51,565 nucleotides of DNA from Pyrinomonadaceae bacterium (lineage in GTDB: Bacteria > Acidobacteriota > Blastocatellia > Pyrinomonadales > Pyrinomonadaceae): contig JALHNX010000013.1 in NCBI GenBank assembly GCA_022843305.1, positions 1 to 51,565 of the forward strand, given 5' to 3'. Below, piece by piece: positions 25,250 through 33,112 of the stretch. Within the stretch, counting starts at the first letter, position 1, and every line of letters begins with the position of its first letter. Position numbers and translations under genes: made by a program. Below the pieces are notes generated by a model, which ran no database searches, was not told the DNA's origin, and saw only the letters and a list, made by a program, of their open reading frames with translations.

Positions 25250-28198
25250 ATGGCATCCATTGAGCGCACCGCATACCCGCGTCTGAAACAAAATTTAACG
25301 AAAACCGAACTAAGAGATTTTTATACGCCGACTTCCGAAGAAATCGAATTTGTTCGCCAAACCGCGCGCAAGGAAGACACTCAGCTTCACTTGCTCGTTC
25401 ATCTGAAACTATTCGGGCAATTGGGATATTTCCTGAATATTGAAGATGTGCCGGAATTGCTGATCAGTCACTTACGGTCTGCTTTGCAACTTTCTCCCAA
25501 AATTATTCCGGTCGTCATCCAGCGCACCTTATACCGACACCATAACTTTGTGCGCGAATTTTTGAATGTCAAAAGATATGATAAAACCGCCCGCAAGCTC
25601 ATTACCGGAACTGTTTTCGAGGCGGCGCAGGTCATGGATAATCCGGCTGACCTAATCAATGCGGCGATTGAATCGCTCATCAAGGAACGTTATGAACTGC
25701 CGGCATTCAGCACACTCGACCGGCTTGTGCGGCGCGTTCGGTTTTTGGTCAACAGCCGCATTTGGAATACTATCCATTCGCATCTGACCGACGCCGAGTT
25801 TTTGCGGCTTGACGAATTATTGATGCCTGACGCGAAGGCTTTCCGAACGCCTTACAATTCGCTCAAACAATTGCCGAAAAAGCCGACTCTTAAAAATTTG
25901 CAGGAGCTGCTCAACCATTTGGAATGGCTGCTCGATTTAGGCGACTTCGAGCCTCTGCTGAAAGATATTCCGCCGCTAAAGATCAAACATTTTGCCGCTG
26001 AAGCGAGAGCTCTCGACGCCGGCGAGCTCAAGGATTTTAACGAGCCGAAACGATATGCCTTACTGATCTGTTTGATTCGACGCGCCCATGTAAAAGTGCG
26101 CGACGCACTTGGGCAAATGTTCATCCGACGAATTGCCAAACTGCATCAAAAAGGAAAGGAGGAGCTGCAAAATATTCAAATCAAACACCTCGAAAAAAGC
26201 GAAAGACTGGTGACGATTTTTTCCGGGATTCTGCAAACAGTTGATTTAGAGCAATCAGACGCAGCCCTCGGACTAAGCCTCCGAAATGTTCTCGGCAAAC
26301 ACGATATTCCGGGACTGCTCGAAGACTGTGAACAGCTCGAAGCATTTCACGGCAATAATTATTTTCCGCTGCTCTGGAAATTCTATCGCAGTCACCGCAG
26401 CGCGCTTTTTCGCCTGATAAATGCGCTCGAATTCAAATCGACGAGCCGCGATGATTCGATGCACTCCGCAATTGAATTTCTGATCGCCAATGAAACCCGG
26501 CGCACAGACTTTCTGGAAGCCGCCGACGATTTATCGTTCGCCGAAGAGAAATGGCAGAATCTGGTTCTCAAAACGATTGACGGGCTGCCTCATTATGAAC
26601 GCAAACTATTTGAAGTGTGTGTTTTCTCGCATTTAGCACAGGAACTGAAATCGGGTGACATCGCGATTGTCGGTTCTGAGGAATACGGTGATTACCGCGA
26701 CGGTTTACTCGATTGGCAGGATTGCGAATCAATGGTTGATGAATTTTGCTATCGGACGAAACTGCCCAATACTCCCGCCGGGTTTGTCGCTCAACTGAAA
26801 GAAGAACTTGCTTCCGTCGCCGACGAAATTGACAAAAGTTATCCGAAAAATTCAGCGTTATCGATTGACGAGAATGGCGCATTAGTCTTAAAGAAGATGG
26901 AAAAACAGGAATCTTCGATAACTGCGAAGAAACTCGAAGAGGCAATCGTGGCGAAAATGCCGGAACGAAATCTCCTGGATATTCTTTCAAATGTTCAGTT
27001 TCATACCAGGTGGACAAGACATTTCGGACCGCTCTCCGGTTCTGACCCAAAGCTTGAACGCGCCGTTGAACGCTATCTGCTGACGCTTTTTACTTACGGC
27101 TGCAATCTTGGTCCGGCGCAAGCCGCCCGCCATATGCGCGGGCTTGTTTCGGGTCATATGCTTTCGTTCGTCAACCGCCGTCATATCAACGCGAAAAAAC
27201 TCGATGGCGCATTGGTCGATCTTCTGGACAACTATCACCGGTTTCGTCTTCCGAAGTTCTGGGGCGACGGAACTCATGCCGCAGCTGACGGCACGAAATA
27301 TAATCTGAGCGAGCAGAATCTGATGGCGGAATATCATATCCGCTACGGCGGCTACGGCGGCATTGCCTATCATCACGTTTCCGATTTATATGTTGCCCTC
27401 TTTTCGCATTTTATCAGCTGCGGGACTTGGGAAGCCGTCTATATTATTGACGGACTTTTGAAGAATAAATCCGAGATTCAGCCCGACACTCTGCACGGCG
27501 ACACACAGGGACAATCAACAACTGTTTTCGGCCTTTCCTATCTGCTCGGAATCAAGTTGATGCCGCGAATCCGTAATATCAAGGATTTGGTTTTTTATCG
27601 CCCCGACAAGAAGAAAAAATACAAACATATTGATTCACTGTTCAAGGAAGGCGTTGATTGGAACCTCATTGAAACGCATTGGCAGGATCTGATGCAGGTC
27701 GTTCTTTCGATCAAAGCCGGAAAAATTTTGCCGTCAACGCTGCTCAGAAAACTGGGCAATTACAGCCGCAAGAACCGGCTTTATCTGGCTTACCGCGAAC
27801 TCGGCAGAGTTATCAGAACAATCTTTCTCCTGAAATATATTTCCGACAAGGAATTCAGAGAAGAAATCCACGCCAATACCAACAAGGTGGAATCTTTTCA
27901 TTATTTTGCCAAATGGCTCAACTTCGGCGGTGAAATCCTCCAGGAGAATGACCCCGAGGAACAGGAAAAGCTCATCAAATACAACAATCTCGTTGCCAAC
28001 GCGCTGATCTTTCAAAATGTTATTGACCAGACCCGAATCATCAAAAACCTGATGAACGAAGGTTTTACAGTTTCACCGGAAGACTTGAAAAGATTAAGCC
28101 CGTATCAAACTGCTCATGTCAAAAGATTCGGCGATTATGTGGTGGATTTGAGTCAAATACCGCCGCCGTTAGATGTTGAATATACTTTTTCCTTGTAG
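25250..28198 (+). CDS. tnpA: Tn3-family transposase (DDE)
   Basis: A full-length 982-residue transposase. The N-terminal half (DUF4158-like) binds the inverted repeats (FYTPTSEEIEFVRQTARKED at about residues 26-45). The catalytic C-terminal half contains FWGDGTHAAADGTKYN with the first Asp, ISCGTWEAVYIIDGLL, LHGDTQGQSTTVFGLSYLLG with the second Asp, and NTNKVESFHYFAKWLNFGG with the catalytic Glu. It ends 44 bp before the right inverted repeat. No frameshift or stop interrupts it, so the element can probably still move. Confidence 0.96.
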   Translation: MASIERTAYPRLKQNLTKTELRDFYTPTSEEIEFVRQTARKEDTQLHLLVHLKLFGQLGYFLNIEDVPELLISHLRSALQLSPKIIPVVIQRTLYRHHNFVREFLNVKRYDKTARKLITGTVFEAAQVMDNPADLINAAIESLIKERYELPAFSTLDRLVRRVRFLVNSRIWNTIHSHLTDAEFLRLDELLMPDAKAFRTPYNSLKQLPKKPTLKNLQELLNHLEWLLDLGDFEPLLKDIPPLKIKHFAAEARALDAGELKDFNEPKRYALLICLIRRAHVKVRDALGQMFIRRIAKLHQKGKEELQNIQIKHLEKSERLVTIFSGILQTVDLEQSDAALGLSLRNVLGKHDIPGLLEDCEQLEAFHGNNYFPLLWKFYRSHRSALFRLINALEFKSTSRDDSMHSAIEFLIANETRRTDFLEAADDLSFAEEKWQNLVLKTIDGLPHYERKLFEVCVFSHLAQELKSGDIAIVGSEEYGDYRDGLLDWQDCESMVDEFCYRTKLPNTPAGFVAQLKEELASVADEIDKSYPKNSALSIDENGALVLKKMEKQESSITAKKLEEAIVAKMPERNLLDILSNVQFHTRWTRHFGPLSGSDPKLERAVERYLLTLFTYGCNLGPAQAARHMRGLVSGHMLSFVNRRHINAKKLDGALVDLLDNYHRFRLPKFWGDGTHAAADGTKYNLSEQNLMAEYHIRYGGYGGIAYHHVSDLYVALFSHFISCGTWEAVYIIDGLLKNKSEIQPDTLHGDTQGQSTTVFGLSYLLGIKLMPRIRNIKDLVFYRPDKKKKYKHIDSLFKEGVDWNLIETHWQDLMQVVLSIKAGKILPSTLLRKLGNYSRKNRLYLAYRELGRVIRTIFLLKYISDKEFREEIHANTNKVESFHYFAKWLNFGGEILQENDPEEQEKLIKYNNLVANALIFQNVIDQTRIIKNLMNEGFTVSPEDLKRLSPYQTAHVKRFGDYVVDLSQIPPPLDVEYTFSL

Positions 28199-28242
28199 TA
28201 AAAAAGTGCTGAAAAGCGGATTTTGAGGAAGAAGTTGGATCT

Positions 28243-28278
28243 TATGTCCTATTTTTACACGTATCTCGGCTTTACCCC
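28243..28278 (-). repeat. Tn3 right terminal inverted repeat (IRR)
   Basis: Read inward from 28278 it begins GGGGTAAAGCCGAGAT and ends AATAGGACATA, matching the left repeat over 36 positions with one difference. Confidence 0.9.
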
Positions 28279-28309
28279 CATCAGGCGTGCAAGAAACGGT
28301 ATTTATCAT
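28279..28309 (-). pseudogene. Detached original 5' end of the MoxR gene
   Basis: Minus-strand reading from ATG 28309 gives MINTVSCTPD and then meets the transposon. CATCA at 28279-28283 is the second copy of the target duplication. Joining this end to the sequence left of 23036 restores an uninterrupted frame (CTPDEAKELIKQL), which shows what the gene looked like before insertion. Confidence 0.8.
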
Positions 28310-28316
28310 AGCTTTT

Positions 28317-28490
28317 AATTATTTGAGGGGTCGCGGAGTTTTAACTCTTTTAATTCAGTAGTTTAGCAATATCAAAAAATTGGAATTTTCGATTTTTGAC
28401 AACCGCTAAAGTTTGGCTCTTTGGAAAGCCTTTATTTATTGGGCTGTAGCAACTTTGATTGAAAAAAACTCCGCGACCCCTCAATTATTT
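28317..28490. repeat. MITE-like palindromic repeat, copy 2
   Basis: A 174-bp element with inverted ends: AATTATTTGAGGGGTCGCGG at the left and its near-perfect complement CCGCGACCCCTCAATTATTT at the right. It is similar to 6013-6188 over its whole length when one copy is reversed. It supplies the last three codons (AAT AAT TGA) of the upstream 64-residue gene. It lies between that gene and the original MoxR start, where it may act as a terminator or hairpin. Confidence 0.7.
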
Positions 28491-28675
28491 AGGGTTTCTC
28501 CGCTTAATCCATCAAGTTCACATTGGAAATGAATTTGGTTTTCTTTACACATCTTGCGGCATTCGTCCTGAACAACCGGATGCCATAATTCGCTGATTTC
28601 GGTAAAAGGCGTGTAATTGTCCCGCGCCCATCGTCTGAACTTTGCTTCCTCTTCTTTGTCTAAAAATCGAAACAT
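28481..28675 (-). CDS. Hypothetical protein, 64 residues
   Basis: A small protein (MFRFLDKEEEAKFRRWARDN, then WHPVVQDECRKM) with GGAGAA at good distance before the ATG. The type recurs as a small conserved hypothetical of plasmid backbones. Its last codons and stop are formed by the MITE-like repeat, so the natural C-terminus may have been different. Confidence 0.65.
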   Translation of the reverse strand: MFRFLDKEEEAKFRRWARDNYTPFTEISELWHPVVQDECRKMCKENQIHFQCELDGLSGETLNN

Positions 28676-28696
28676 CTATTCTCCAATCTGCAATTT

Positions 28697-29428
28697 TTAA
28701 TCAACCCGCGTTCTTGCTAACCGCTTTTTTTCTGACACTTTTCCGCGCATCCAATCAATTTCAGCCGTCCGTGCAACAATTTCCGCCGGAGAATAAATAA
28801 CTTTCATTCGTCCGAAAATGACCCGCTCGAAAACTTCACGCGTGGCTATAAATCGTTTGTTACCATTAGCTCGGTTGGTGTCCTTGGTGTTTTTGGTCAA
28901 GGCAACGCCCAAAAGTTTTTCGGCTAAAAAAATTGCGAAAGAATTATGCGAAAAGAGTATGGCGGCAGGATGTTTTGAATTTTGCAACGGCAAGGCGAGA
29001 AATGATTTGATAGCGGAAATATCTTCGTCTGAAAGATTAAAAGTATTAAGTAATTCCTTTTCGCCTTTTATTTCGTCCGCTTCAATCTGCTCACGTTTTT
29101 TCGCTAAAAATTGATAAAACTTTGAATCTTCTTTCGGCATTAAACCGTTTGCCCAGTCTTCGATAGAAATCTTACATCCGACATCTTCGATTAAATGGTC
29201 GGTCAAAATTTGGCGAGTCGAAATTGTTTCTTCGGCACTATTTTTTAATTGCTCGCCAAATAAACGAACGGCTATTTCAATCCCTTCGGCGTGATGCAGT
29301 AAAAAACGGTGTTTGAAATGAGCGCAAGTCGCTTTGCTTGAATCAAGGAAGTTATGAAACTCGATATAATCCGTCCATACTCCGCCGTAAGTTTTGGCAC
29401 TTATTTGGGCGTGTTGGAATGGTTTCAT
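28697..29428 (-). CDS. DUF6915-like protein with C-terminal extension
   Basis: A 243-residue protein. Residues 1-95 (MKPFQHAQISAKTYGG, FLDSSKATCAHFKHRFLLHH, AEGIEIAVRLFG) resemble the small DUF6915 family, with conserved His residues that could bind metal. Residues about 100-243 are an added helical region ending in WMRGKVSEKKRLARTRVD. The function is unknown. AACAGG precedes the ATG, and an A-tract/GTGG motif shared with other genes of this backbone lies at 29441-29460. Confidence 0.65.
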   Translation of the reverse strand: MKPFQHAQISAKTYGGVWTDYIEFHNFLDSSKATCAHFKHRFLLHHAEGIEIAVRLFGEQLKNSAEETISTRQILTDHLIEDVGCKISIEDWANGLMPKEDSKFYQFLAKKREQIEADEIKGEKELLNTFNLSDEDISAIKSFLALPLQNSKHPAAILFSHNSFAIFLAEKLLGVALTKNTKDTNRANGNKRFIATREVFERVIFGRMKVIYSPAEIVARTAEIDWMRGKVSEKKRLARTRVD

Positions 29429-29515
29429 ATTTTTCCTGTTTTATTTGCCACTTTTTTTCATTTCTAGTTAATGTATATTCAATCGTTAAAGTAATCTCCG
29501 GCATCTTCAGTTTCT

Positions 29516-30055
29516 TTAATCGCCGCCTTTTGTTTTCCCAAAGGCTTTAGCGGCTAAGTCAGCGGGAGAATATTTCTTATAGACTTTTAAACTGCGAGCC
29601 GTAAACTCTTCTCTCGAAAGCTCTTTGCCCGCTGCTTGACCGCGAATAGCCCGTTGTAGTCTTTCCGTAAATTCAGGCGAAAAGGTCGTCACTCTGATTG
29701 CCTTGACAACACCCGTTGCAGCTTCGACCAGAATGATTTTGAGCAAGATTCTCTCTGCTGGATTAGCTTGCGGAGCCGGTATTCGGCGATCCTCTTCCGC
29801 CACATTCCACCACGAAAAAGCGGAATCCGACCACGGCAAAATTTCACCGAAACGATAGAGCAAAAAGATAATTCCGTCTTCGCAATAAAGCCCGAATTCG
29901 GCTGGCTCTTCCCGAACTGCTTTAATTTCCGATAGATGCAGATTTTTCATTGAAAGAAGCAGCGTGTGATCGCCCGCTTGATAATTGTATTCAATGGCTT
30001 CGGGCAATTCGTTCCTGCCTTCAAAAAGCGGTTTTCCAAGAGCGACAATTTGCAT
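29516..30055 (-). CDS. Hypothetical protein, 179 residues
   Basis: Not recognised. An N-terminal beta-rich part (YNYQAGDHTLLLSMKNLHLS, FGLYCEDGIIFLLYRFGE) precedes a helical C-terminus (FTERLQRAIRGQAAGKELSR) with a basic end. There is no signal peptide or membrane segment. It precedes the DUF6915-like gene by 87 bp and follows the 96-residue gene by 30 bp, so it is likely part of one operon with dnaN. Confidence 0.6.
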   Translation of the reverse strand: MQIVALGKPLFEGRNELPEAIEYNYQAGDHTLLLSMKNLHLSEIKAVREEPAEFGLYCEDGIIFLLYRFGEILPWSDSAFSWWNVAEEDRRIPAPQANPAERILLKIILVEAATGVVKAIRVTTFSPEFTERLQRAIRGQAAGKELSREEFTARSLKVYKKYSPADLAAKAFGKTKGGD

Positions 30056-30085
30056 AAATTTTTGTAATTTTACTTATACTTAGGT

Positions 30086-30376
30086 TTAGTGGTCTGAAAG
30101 TTCAGGTTGATAGAGAATGGTTTCGGGAAAGATACGACAATAGGCGCAATGCGCGTCCAAATCGTCGCCCGCGAGAAGCGCGTCGGTTATTAATTGAGAA
30201 ATTCGCTCATCCAGTTCGCTTTCCTCGTCATCGTCCCAATTTACGGCAACAACTCGAACTGTTTTATTACAAAGACGAAAACCGATTGCCGACACCGAAT
30301 CGGAGTAAAAAAGCGCGTCCAGAAAAGAACGCGCCTCCGCTTCGGAATTTCTGATAACTTCGATAATATGCGCCAT
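30086..30376 (-). CDS. Hypothetical protein, 96 residues
   Basis: A small acidic protein (NWDDDEESELDERISQLITD) with a CAYC pair near the C-terminus. Not recognised. It lies 29 bp downstream of the clamp gene on the same strand. Confidence 0.55.
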   Translation of the reverse strand: MAHIIEVIRNSEAEARSFLDALFYSDSVSAIGFRLCNKTVRVVAVNWDDDEESELDERISQLITDALLAGDDLDAHCAYCRIFPETILYQPELSDH

Positions 30377-30405
30377 TATTTTGATAGTTTATGGAAATCG
30401 GAAGG

Positions 30406-31566
30406 CTACTTGAGCGGAACTAAAACATATGAAAACATTCGCTCTTCACCTTCAAAAGTCAAAAGAGTTTGCGAAACATTCGAGCCGAATTTCCAAATAA
30501 CCCGCGATTCATTTTGTTTGGCATTTTGAAGTGCTAAAAATTCCAACAGGTATTTGGTGTTAAAAGCAATCTTCCAACCTTCAGATAAATCAACACCCTC
30601 GCTTTCGGCACTTTTTAACCTTTGAAAAGTGCAGTTTATTTCTTCTGTTGAATTTCCGGTTTCGGGCGATTCGGATTTCAAAACCAGTTTATTCTGAAGG
30701 AAAGTAAATTCTACTCGCCGGTGCGAATCGTCCGCCATTACTCCGACGCGCGTTAAAGCGTCTTTCAAATCGTTTGCTTTGGTTTCGGCAAACAACTGGA
30801 AAGATTTCGGGATAACCATTTCCCAATTCGGAAACGCTCCCGATATTTCCCGCGCCGTCATTAATTTGTTACCGATTTCAAATTCGAGCTGACTTCCTTT
30901 CTTGATTTTCAGCTCAACCTTTTGATTGCTGCGAATCTCACTTGCCAATAAATTTTTCAGTTCGCGGGCGGCTTTAATCGGAATCAGGCAGGTGAGCGTC
31001 TGATTGGTCTGCGATGCGGCGGTTTGAAAAAGGCAGAGGCGATGTCCGTCGGTGCTGACCATTTTCAAGCCGGAATTATCCAAAATCAGAAGAATTCCGT
31101 TAATCGTAAAACGCTTGTTGTCTTCGGTTACGCCAAATATCGTCCGCCGCAAGCCTTCGTAGAAAACAGTCGCGGCGATTTTGACGGATTCAGCTTTGAC
31201 CCGGGCAACTTCCGGGAAAGTATCGCTGTCCGTGCCGCTTAATTTGCTGCGAAAGCGTCCGGCTTGGAATTCGACTCTTTCGCCTTTGGAATCGAGTTTC
31301 AAATGCACCGGCTCATTCGGCAAATTTCCCGTTATCTCACCCAATTTTTTACCCGACAGACAAATCGAACCTGACTGCAAAATATCAACTTCCTGCTCGA
31401 TAATCAGCGAAATATCCAAATCCGTAGCGGTCATCACGAATGCACCGTTTTGATTCGCGTCAATTTTGATTTTTCCCAAAGCCGGGATCGTTTCCTTACG
31501 GGCAAAAATGCCCTGCAAAGCTCCGACTTGTTCTTTAAGTTGTTTGGCGTGAATAATAGCTTCCAT
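30406..31566 (-). CDS. dnaN: Element-encoded DNA polymerase III beta clamp
   Basis: A 386-residue sliding clamp. It has the three-fold repeat architecture of DnaN: domain 1 with VMTATDLDISLIIEQEVD, domain 2 with TINGILLILDNSGLKMVSTD and GHRLCLF, domain 3 with ALTRVGVMADDSHRRVEFTF, and the C-terminal FSYVLVPLK in place of the usual MPMR-L. The clamp tethers polymerases and other factors to DNA. Its place among plasmid-type genes and its unusual tail make it an accessory clamp rather than the chromosomal one. Several neighbouring proteins carry clamp-binding-like motifs. The start overlaps the upstream gene by 32 bp. Confidence 0.9.
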   Translation of the reverse strand: MEAIIHAKQLKEQVGALQGIFARKETIPALGKIKIDANQNGAFVMTATDLDISLIIEQEVDILQSGSICLSGKKLGEITGNLPNEPVHLKLDSKGERVEFQAGRFRSKLSGTDSDTFPEVARVKAESVKIAATVFYEGLRRTIFGVTEDNKRFTINGILLILDNSGLKMVSTDGHRLCLFQTAASQTNQTLTCLIPIKAARELKNLLASEIRSNQKVELKIKKGSQLEFEIGNKLMTAREISGAFPNWEMVIPKSFQLFAETKANDLKDALTRVGVMADDSHRRVEFTFLQNKLVLKSESPETGNSTEEINCTFQRLKSAESEGVDLSEGWKIAFNTKYLLEFLALQNAKQNESRVIWKFGSNVSQTLLTFEGEERMFSYVLVPLK

Positions 31567-31804
31567 AATTTTCTATTGCTTCTCTGTTTATTCTCCCATC
31601 CGCAATAAACCCGAGTTCAAGCACAATGCTCTTGAATCCATGCGGACAAACGCCGTCCGGTTCAACCGGACAACCTTCGGGGCATTTCGTCGGCGACCAA
31701 CCCTCGTTAATACAGATTTCGATAAATTCAATAAATTCATCTGCTGATTTTTTTTCGTTTTCTTCCGTTTCTTCACTCTTCACGAAATTTTGCTGACCGC
31801 TCAT
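31535..31804 (-). CDS. Small Cys-containing hypothetical protein
   Basis: An 89-residue protein with three Cys in a CPEGCPVEPDGVCPHGF segment, probably a small metal-binding knuckle. The N-terminal third is charged and disordered. The ATG overlaps the stop of the radical SAM gene in ATGA, and the 3' end overlaps dnaN by 32 bp, so translation is tightly coupled with both. The function is unknown. Confidence 0.65.
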   Translation of the reverse strand: MSGQQNFVKSEETEENEKKSADEFIEFIEICINEGWSPTKCPEGCPVEPDGVCPHGFKSIVLELGFIADGRINREAIENYGSYYSRQTT

Positions 31805-32481
31805 TTTTTTTGCCTTGAAATTGGTTGAAAAATCAATCTTTGATTACTTGAGCCGCGATACTCTCCGGCGCGTTCCGCAAGTTCTCTTTGAAAAGCTCCG
31901 TCAATCAGCAAATCTGTTTTCGACAAAATTCGGTTGGTGATTTCTGATTCCTGTGCCATCAAATCTTCAAGCGTGTAGCCACTGTAAATGACCAAGTGAT
32001 AGCCTTTAGTTTTGAGTTGTTCGACGAGATGCAGCAAACTTTCCGGCTGGTCGAAAGGTTCGCCGCCCAAAATAGTTACGCCGTCGTGTTCGCCGCTTTT
32101 TTTATCAATTTCTTCGACGATTTTTTCGATTGAAGTCAGCTTACCGTTTGCCCGCTCGTGGGTTTCAGGCACATAGCAACCCGCACAACGAATCGAACAA
32201 CCCGCTACCTGAACGACACTCCGCCGTCCCGGTCCGTCAACCGTTGAATAATGATAGATTCGGTAAAGATAAATTGATTCGGTTGGTGAAACAGTTTCAG
32301 ACGGTTGAGAAGTGATTTCGACTAAAGACTTTTCAATATCAACGACCGGACGAGCGCAATTAAGATTAATTCCCTGCCCCAAATCTTTGCTGATTTCTTT
32401 AGCAATCTTCGCTGAAACTTGTGATGATTCAATCGTTACTCGACCTGTATCCGGCTCAAGAATAAAGATTATTTCCGCCAT
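31801..32481 (-). CDS. Radical SAM activase-like protein with N-terminal DUF2997-like domain
   Basis: A 226-residue protein from ATG 32481, which overlaps the DUF2997 stop by one base and follows GAGGAAAG. Residues about 75-226 are an NrdG/PflA-like radical SAM domain: cluster motif CSIRCAGC (Cx3Cx2C), GGEPFDQPESLLHLVEQLK with the SAM-binding GGEP, YSGYTLEDL. Residues 1-60 (AEIIFILEPDTGRVTIES, then DLGQG) resemble the 63-residue DUF2997 protein encoded immediately upstream, so the domain appears here both free and fused. No anaerobic ribonucleotide reductase is present in the window, so the partner is not NrdD in the neighbourhood. Confidence 0.82.
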   Translation of the reverse strand: MAEIIFILEPDTGRVTIESSQVSAKIAKEISKDLGQGINLNCARPVVDIEKSLVEITSQPSETVSPTESIYLYRIYHYSTVDGPGRRSVVQVAGCSIRCAGCYVPETHERANGKLTSIEKIVEEIDKKSGEHDGVTILGGEPFDQPESLLHLVEQLKTKGYHLVIYSGYTLEDLMAQESEITNRILSKTDLLIDGAFQRELAERAGEYRGSSNQRLIFQPISRQKK

Positions 32482-32672
32482 CACTTTCCTCTAATTTGTT
32501 GTTTGATTTCAGGTTTAGCGTAAAATTCCTTGGTCTTTTTATCAACTGTCGGAGTTCCTAAAAGTTGTTTCAATTCCTTCGCCGCTTTTTCGCAAGCCGC
32601 GCCTTGGATTCCTTTGATTTCGGTCTCGCATTTTCCTGTTTCGGTATCTATTGTAAATTCGATTTCCGGCAT
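32481..32672 (-). CDS. DUF2997 family protein
   Basis: A 63-residue protein (MPEIEFTIDTETGKCETEIK, then CEKAAKELKQLLG). Free DUF2997 proteins are conserved near DUF1257 (Ycf35) and Ycf46-type ATPases in cyanobacteria and phages, the same set as here. The function is unknown. It overlaps the radical SAM gene by one base. Confidence 0.8.
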   Translation of the reverse strand: MPEIEFTIDTETGKCETEIKGIQGAACEKAAKELKQLLGTPTVDKKTKEFYAKPEIKQQIRGK

Positions 32673-32685
32673 CTTTTATTTTCTC

Positions 32686-33084
32686 CTAAAATTTGACTGC
32701 TACTTTAATGGTTTTTCCGACGGTCTTTTTAACCAGAGTTCCGCCTAATTTCTTTGCCATCTTCCTGGCAGTTGCTTCGTGATATTCAGTTTGCAGACGC
32801 TTGATAAAATCTTTCCCAAGCCGATAATCCAAATCCATATCGTCCACGACCAGCGAATAACCTTTGGCGGTTTTCTGAAAACCGATGTCGCCAAAAAGAC
32901 GATGCGATTTGATCGAATTTTTCCGAATCACCACATCCGCCAATCGCTGATCGCGTTTATCATAACCTTGCAATAGAAGGTCTGTGCCAACCGTAATATC
33001 GTCAAAACCCATTTCCTTCAGGGCTTCGATGAGAAGTTCCCTGTTCGTAAAGGTTTCCGATTCAAAAGACATATATTTACTCAT
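32686..33084 (-). CDS. DUF1257/Ycf35-like protein
   Basis: A 132-residue protein from ATG 33084 (MSKYMSFESETF), with GGAGCT upstream. It has the family pattern: ETFTNRELLIEALKEMGF, then an ubiquitin-like or beta-rich middle (VVIRKNSIKS, GDIGFQKTAKGYSLVVDDMD) and a C-terminal helix with YHEATARKMAKKLGG. Ycf35 is conserved in cyanobacteria and plastids without a known function. Here it lies between DUF2997 and the Ycf46-like ATPase with gaps of 13 and 28 bp. Confidence 0.78.
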   Translation of the reverse strand: MSKYMSFESETFTNRELLIEALKEMGFDDITVGTDLLLQGYDKRDQRLADVVIRKNSIKSHRLFGDIGFQKTAKGYSLVVDDMDLDYRLGKDFIKRLQTEYHEATARKMAKKLGGTLVKKTVGKTIKVAVKF

Positions 33085-33112
33085 TTTTTTAGCTCCAAAA
33101 ATGTTAATTTTC

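Larger units (their letters stand above)
23036..28278. mobile_element. Tn3-family transposon, 5243 bp, apparently intact
   Basis: The unit has 36-bp terminal inverted repeats differing at one base, a flanking 5-bp duplication, a serine resolvase (minus), an exported passenger protein (minus) and a Tn3 transposase (plus). Its codon use is richer in G and C than the backbone, which fits separate ancestry. It inserted into the 5' end of the MoxR gene. The two ends being complete and the duplication perfect suggest a recent event. Confidence 0.9.

Noticed and set aside
30406..31566. Chromosomal dnaN marking the chromosomal origin
   Set aside because: No dnaA, recF or gyrB nearby; it is embedded in plasmid-type genes and has an atypical C-terminus.
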